From a bacterium (GTDB lineage Bacteria; Actinomycetota; Acidimicrobiia; Spongiisociales; ZC4RG35), in assembly GCA_028823995.1 (NCBI GenBank), contig JAPPFD010000031.1, positions 1 to 64,000 on the forward strand: a stretch of DNA of 64,000 bases, written 5' to 3'. Below, in pieces: positions 59,948 to 64,000 of this stretch. The position numbers and the translations under genes were made by a program. The first letter of the stretch is position 1. Every line of letters begins with the position of its first letter. The notes beneath the pieces were generated by a model. That model was not told the DNA's origin. It ran no database searches and saw only the letters and a list, made by a program, of their open reading frames with translations.

Positions 59948-60269
59948 GGGACAGGAAAGAGAGTCGGCCGGCAGAACGGCACATCGCGAAATCGAGACCT
60001 ATCCCGCGAAAAACGGGTGCGCGGAATTACCCGATGGGCCCGCCCCCGCCGCCACCACCATTTGGCCAGAGCGCGTTTTGCCGGTCGCCGCATGGGGCGC
60101 GTTCTGGGAATATGACCTCGCTTCACAGTGGTCTCTGTGCGGTCCGGGCGACGTCGGAGCGGACCGGGAGGTGTTCGACCCTCCCAATGTGCATCGGGGC
60201 CTGTGACAGTGGCAACACTTCAGCGACCTCTTTTTTCGCGACCCGGTCCCATTAGCTCTTCTCCCGGAC
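59948..60269. other. Intergenic region between sulfatase and thiolase genes
   Basis: No gene is supported in 322 bp. It must contain the end of the sulfatase transcript and the promoter of the thiolase operon. A CCCG / CGGG mini-stem with an A-rich loop (about 60003-60017) and a T-run near 60228-60237 are seen, but no convincing terminator or promoter. Confidence 0.5.
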
Positions 60270-62510
60270 CTACCCGCGGTCGGCCAGGCCGAATTCGATG
60301 AGTTGGATGTTGCCGCTGAATGCGAACTCACCGTCGTAGGAGTCGCTGACCGGCGAGAGGGTGTCGGCGCCGACGCTCAGCGAGCCCCACGAGATCATGC
60401 CGCGGGCCATGTCGGACATGGATTGTTCGCACAGCACCTCCCCGTCGGCCTCGAGGCGTCCGGTTCCCCGGTAGTCGCCGGTGCGCTCGAACCGGAAGGC
60501 CAACTCCGTGGTTTCTGCAGGCACTGTTGCCACCTCGGAGACGACGGTCTGGCGGTCTCCCAGGTAGCAGTACTCGAACACCAGGCGGCCCTCGGTTAGG
60601 TACAGGACGTAACCGCCGCTGGTGTCGCCCACTGCCACCAGCACTCCCCGATCGTTCTCGGATAGCGGGTCGACCCGGGCGGTGATCGAGAAGGAACGGT
60701 TGAAGACCAGGGGGGTGACGCCGCCGGGAACGCGGGTGGCGCCTCCCAGGTAGGTGAAGGTGTCGCGGGCTCTGGGCGACCCGGGAGTCTGGAAGGTCGA
60801 GGCGCGGACGGCCAGGTAACGGTCGTCGAGGGGGAACACCGAGTACCGTCCCGCCTCCTCGGTCCACTGGCCGACCAGGTCGGCCAGGAGGTCAGGGTGG
60901 TCTGAGGCGACATCCCGGCACTCGGAGAAGTCCGAGTCGATGTGGTACAACTCCCAGGGGTCGTCCTCGAAGGGCTCGTTGCGGCGATGGCGGGCCAGGG
61001 CCTTCCACCCGTCCTGCCACATGGCCCTGTGCCCGATCATTTCGAAGTACTGGCGATCGCGGGCAGGCGGAGAGTCGGCGTGGTCGAGGACCTGTCGGAT
61101 GCTGGCGCCGTGATAGGGCATCTGCTCCACTCCGTTGTAGGAAGCCTTGGGGGTCACCCTGACCAGGTCGAACAGGGTGGGGGCGATGTCGATGGCGTGC
61201 ACGAACTGGGCCCGGACGGCACCGGCGTCGGCGATTCCGTCCGGCCAGGAGATGACCAGGGGAGTTCGCACCCCGCCTGCGTAGGTGTTCTGCTTGTACC
61301 ACCGCAGGGGTGTGTTGGCGGCCTGTGCCCATCCCCAGGGGATGTTGGTCTGCGAGTGGGGCCCGCCGATGGTGTCGAAGCGTTCCAGGTTGAACTCGAC
61401 CGTGCAGAACCGGTCCTCCTCGTAGGTGACGATGTCGGCGCCCCCGTCCGGTCCTCCCTCCTGGCTGGCGCCGTTGTCGGAGAGGACCACGATGATGGTG
61501 TTGTCGAGGCGCCCGATCGAGTCGAGGAACTCCATCAGCCTTCCCAACTCCGCGTCGGTGTGGTCGAGCATCGCCGCGTAGGCCTCCTGGAAGCGGGCGA
61601 ACAGGCGGTGCTGGTCGGGCGTGAGGTTCGCCCATTCCTCGACTCCCGGGTTGAGGGGCGCCAGCACCGCGTCGGGGGGGATGATGCCCAGTTCCTTCTG
61701 TCTCCGGAAGCGGCGCTCGCGGATCACGTCCCATCCCTCGTGGTAGCGGCCCCGGTACTTGTCGAGGTATTCCTGGGGCGCCTGGTGGGGGCAGTGGGCG
61801 GTCCCGAAGGACAGGTACAGGAAGAAGGGCTGTTCGGGCTTGACCGAGACCTGGTCCCGGATGTAGGAGATGGAGTGGTCGATCAGGTCCTCGGTGAGGT
61901 GATAGCCGTCCTCGGGCCGTCCCGGGGGATCGACCCGGTGGTTGTCCTCGACCACGTCGGGGTAGAAGTGATCGGTCAAAGCGTCCAGGAACCCGTAATA
62001 GCGGCCGAAGCCGCGTCCCAGGGGCCACTGGTCGTAGGGTCCAACCGCGGTGGTGTCCTCCAAGGGTGCGAGGTGCCACTTTCCGATGGCCAGGGTGGCG
62101 TAGCCGGCGCCCTGGAGAACCTCGGCCATGGTGGCCGCCGACTCGGTGACCCGGCCCCGGTAGCCGGGAAAGCCCGAGTCGACGTTGGACAGGTAGGCCA
62201 TCCCCACGCTGTGGTGGTTCCTGCCGGTCAGAAGGCAGGCCCGGGTGGGAGAGCACAGGGGAGTGACGTTGAAGTCGTTGAAACGGATGCCGCCGGTGGC
62301 CAAAGCGTCGATGGTGGGCGTGTCGATCTCCGCGCCGTAACACCCCAGCCCTGCGAACCCGACGTCGTCGAGCACCACGACCACCACATCGGGTTTGCCG
62401 CGGGCGTCGTTCTCCATCGGCGGCCACCAGGGTGTCGACGTGCGAAAGTCCGGTCCGATCACGCCGGGGAAGTCGGCATCGGGTAAGGCGGTAGGGAGGT
62501 CTTCGGGCAT
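60270..62510 (-). CDS. Type I sulfatase (arylsulfatase family)
   Basis: A 746-residue sulfatase. The formylglycine motif is C86 in CSPTRACLLTG; metal ligands are in VVLDDVGFAGLGCYG and VVLSDNGAS, and the active-site Lys in IGKWHLAP. The C-terminal ~170 residues (from about 575) look like a concanavalin-type beta domain. There is no signal peptide, so it would act in the cytoplasm on imported sulfate esters. The ATG at 62510 (MPEDLPTALPDADFPGVIG) fits relatives; an ATG at 62546 would leave only 10 bp to the divergent gene. An FGE-type activating enzyme must be encoded elsewhere. Confidence 0.93.
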   Translation of the reverse strand: MPEDLPTALPDADFPGVIGPDFRTSTPWWPPMENDARGKPDVVVVVLDDVGFAGLGCYGAEIDTPTIDALATGGIRFNDFNVTPLCSPTRACLLTGRNHHSVGMAYLSNVDSGFPGYRGRVTESAATMAEVLQGAGYATLAIGKWHLAPLEDTTAVGPYDQWPLGRGFGRYYGFLDALTDHFYPDVVEDNHRVDPPGRPEDGYHLTEDLIDHSISYIRDQVSVKPEQPFFLYLSFGTAHCPHQAPQEYLDKYRGRYHEGWDVIRERRFRRQKELGIIPPDAVLAPLNPGVEEWANLTPDQHRLFARFQEAYAAMLDHTDAELGRLMEFLDSIGRLDNTIIVVLSDNGASQEGGPDGGADIVTYEEDRFCTVEFNLERFDTIGGPHSQTNIPWGWAQAANTPLRWYKQNTYAGGVRTPLVISWPDGIADAGAVRAQFVHAIDIAPTLFDLVRVTPKASYNGVEQMPYHGASIRQVLDHADSPPARDRQYFEMIGHRAMWQDGWKALARHRRNEPFEDDPWELYHIDSDFSECRDVASDHPDLLADLVGQWTEEAGRYSVFPLDDRYLAVRASTFQTPGSPRARDTFTYLGGATRVPGGVTPLVFNRSFSITARVDPLSENDRGVLVAVGDTSGGYVLYLTEGRLVFEYCYLGDRQTVVSEVATVPAETTELAFRFERTGDYRGTGRLEADGEVLCEQSMSDMARGMISWGSLSVGADTLSPVSDSYDGEFAFSGNIQLIEFGLADRG

Positions 62511-62556
62511 CCAACTCGCTTCGTCGTTCGAACCACGGATAACCATACTTGACCCG

Positions 62557-63756
62557 ATGGCGGACAAAGACGGCGCACCGGCGGGGGAGACCCCCGCAGG
62601 CTGGCCGGAGACCGACCCGTTCACCATCGAGTCGGTGTCGGCTGAGGTCTACCGGGCGCCCACGCCCCGTACCGTCCGTACCTCCTTCGGTGTCATGCAG
62701 GACCGTCCGGCGGTGGTGGTCAGGGTCCGGTCCTCGGAGGGATCGGTCGGGTACGGGGAGGCCTGGTGCAACTTTCCGGCTCCCGCCGCCGAATACCGGG
62801 CGCGTTTGATCGTCTCGGTCCTGGCTCCCCTGATCGTGCGTCGTGAGTGGCCCCACCCGGCGGCGGTGTACGAGTACCTGTCTTCGAAGAGCCGCATCGT
62901 GGCCATCCAGTCGGGAGAGCCGGGTCCTTTCTCCCAGGCGATCGCCGGGATCGACATAGCCCTGTGGGACATGGCGGCCCGTCGGGCGGAAGAGCCGCTG
63001 TGGAGACTCCTGGGAGGGGAGGCGAGTGCCGGCGCCGTGGCGGCCTACGCCAGCGGTATCGGGCCGGAGGGAGTAACCGACCAGGCACAGGGTGCCCTGG
63101 AATCGGGTTATCGGGCCTTCAAGCTCAAGGTGGGATTCGGCGAGGAGACCGACCTCCGAAACCTAGAGGCGTTGCGTCACCTGCTTGGGCCGGACGCACC
63201 AGGGGCGGTGGACGCCAACCAGGCCTGGTCTCCGGAGGAGGCGGCGCGGTGGAGCAAGGTACTCGAGGCCTACGCTCCAATGTGGCTGGAGGAGCCGATC
63301 GCCGCTGACCAACCAACCGGGGTGTGGGCCAGTCTGGCGGAGGTCTCGCCGATCCCATTGGCGGGAGGGGAGAACCTGATTGGCGAGGGTGACTTCCGCC
63401 GCGCAATCCAGGATGGGGCGCTGGCTGTCATCCAGCCCGACGTCACCAAGTGGGGTGGGATCTCGGGGTGTCTTCGGGTCGCGAGGAAAGCGCTTGGGGC
63501 CGGCAGGCGGTTCTGTCCCCACCACCTTGGAGGGGGCATCGGGCTGATGGCCTCGGCACATCTCCTGGCCGCCGTGGGAGGTGATGGGCTATTGGAGGTG
63601 GACAGCAACCCCAACCCGCTTCGGGAGGGTCTCGCCCGGCCCTTCCCCATTCTTTCCGACGGGCGTCTCCGACTGAGTGGGGAACCCGGGCTGGGGGTGG
63701 CACCGGGCCGAGGTGCGGCGCGGTTTCGTACCTCGGGGGAGACCTTCAAGGAATAA
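62557..63756 (+). CDS. Enolase-superfamily enzyme (mandelate racemase/muconate lactonizing family)
   Basis: A 399-residue member of the mandelate racemase subgroup. The catalytic Lys pair is in FKLKVGFG; metal ligands are Asp in AVDANQAW, Glu in MWLEEPI and Glu in LAGGENL; the His-Asp dyad partners are in VIQPDVTKWGG and FCPHHLGGGIG. These enzymes abstract a proton next to a carboxylate, giving racemases or acid-sugar dehydratases. It is divergent from the sulfatase with a 46-bp shared promoter region, so the two may be co-regulated, for example on a sulfated sugar acid. Confidence 0.9.
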   Translation: MADKDGAPAGETPAGWPETDPFTIESVSAEVYRAPTPRTVRTSFGVMQDRPAVVVRVRSSEGSVGYGEAWCNFPAPAAEYRARLIVSVLAPLIVRREWPHPAAVYEYLSSKSRIVAIQSGEPGPFSQAIAGIDIALWDMAARRAEEPLWRLLGGEASAGAVAAYASGIGPEGVTDQAQGALESGYRAFKLKVGFGEETDLRNLEALRHLLGPDAPGAVDANQAWSPEEAARWSKVLEAYAPMWLEEPIAADQPTGVWASLAEVSPIPLAGGENLIGEGDFRRAIQDGALAVIQPDVTKWGGISGCLRVARKALGAGRRFCPHHLGGGIGLMASAHLLAAVGGDGLLEVDSNPNPLREGLARPFPILSDGRLRLSGEPGLGVAPGRGAARFRTSGETFKE

Positions 63757-63790
63757 ACAGGACATTGCTATCGGGAGGTTGCACTCCGAG

Positions 63791-64000
63791 TCACTGACGG
63801 GCAGACACGAAACGGGCTTCGTCATCCTGGACGTCGAGCGCTCTGGGACGATCCAGATCTACTCCCGGACGGGGATGGACTCCACCCATCGTGATGGACC
63901 GGAAGGGCGGTTGCTCCGATGGATCGTGGCGCTTCAAGGCATCGTCCAACGTCTCGGTAATGAACGCCCTCACGCTGAGACCCAGGGCTGCGGCTGCCTG
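63791..64000 (-). CDS. C-terminal part of a probable VapB-type antitoxin (5' partial)
   Basis: The minus-strand frame is open from the right edge to a stop at 63791 and gives at least 70 residues: a helix-rich start (QAAAALGLSVRAFITETLDDALKR, in parts) like the ribbon-helix-helix region of small antitoxins, then PPFRSITMGGVHPRPGVDLDRPRAL, which resembles the toxin-binding tail of VapB proteins. The N-terminus is outside the window. A VapC toxin gene would be expected downstream, but the enolase gene converges there, so the toxin is absent or lies elsewhere. Confidence 0.5.
   Translation of the reverse strand, partial: QAAAALGLSVRAFITETLDDALKRHDPSEQPPFRSITMGGVHPRPGVDLDRPRALDVQDDEARFVSARQ

Noticed and set aside
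60892-62856. 654-codon minus-strand frame overlapping the sulfatase gene
   Set aside because: It is the +1 shadow of the sulfatase with Arg/Pro/Gly-rich, domain-free translation.

Overview
The window is high-GC DNA with tightly packed operons full of 1, 4 and 8-nt stop/start overlaps. Lipoproteins carry Thr/Pro/Ala-rich linkers after the lipobox. There are two LLM-type flavin (probably F420) oxidoreductases, SLH repeats of the FDPDGTVTRAQ type, and several starts with a -10 box about 8 nt upstream that look leaderless. Together these point to an actinobacterium, most likely Acidimicrobiia-like; this is inference from gene style, since there is no rRNA or other marker here. No tRNA, rRNA, CRISPR array or complete insertion sequence was found.

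Layout. 1-3.6 kb: cell-surface genes: the tail of a secreted repeat protein, an SLH protein, a second secreted repeat protein that looks like a paralogue of the first, and a Cache-like lipoprotein. 3.8-11.8 kb (+): a near-ideal Fur box, then a metal-chelate ABC importer (a binding lipoprotein with a ~100-residue Asp/His-rich linker, two FecCD permeases and an ATPase) running into a SelA-like PLP enzyme and an S9 (DPP-IV-type) peptidase; an acetoacetate-decarboxylase-fold enzyme follows. 26.2-12.8 kb (-): a catabolic cluster with a complete Dpp/Opp importer in two pieces (DFA and BC), two LLM oxidoreductases, an amidohydrolase, an MFS carrier, an N-acyl-D-amino-acid deacylase, a hydantoinase-type hydrolase and a truncated class III aminotransferase. 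26.4-27.1 kb (+): a HigBA toxin-antitoxin pair. 33.9-27.1 kb (-): a sugar operon: GntR regulator, PfkB kinase, BtpA/SgcQ protein, binding protein, MalF/MalG permeases and two small unknown proteins.

34.1-45.4 kb is accessory: an HNH plus PD-(D/E)XK pair, a DUF5131 plus TcmP pair, a serpin, an RDD-like membrane protein, the stump of an SNF2-type helicase and a 1353-residue Mrr-NACHT protein whose codons are visibly AT-rich. This reads as a partly decayed defence island between two metabolic operons.

54.9-45.5 kb (-): a nucleoside/sugar operon: FucI-like isomerase, LacD-like aldolase, nucleoside hydrolase, zinc alcohol dehydrogenase, ABC importer without its own binding protein, MFS carrier and nucleoside phosphorylase. 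59.9-55.8 kb (-): a Cys-less thiolase with a DUF35 partner, an allulose/tagatose-3-epimerase-like protein, DhaK and DhaL. 62.5-60.3 kb (-): a type I sulfatase, divergent from an enolase-superfamily dehydratase/racemase (62.6-63.8 kb, +). The right edge holds the tail of a probable VapB-type antitoxin. The overall picture is a scavenger of peptides or cyclic amides, sugars, nucleosides and sulfate esters with strong metal acquisition.
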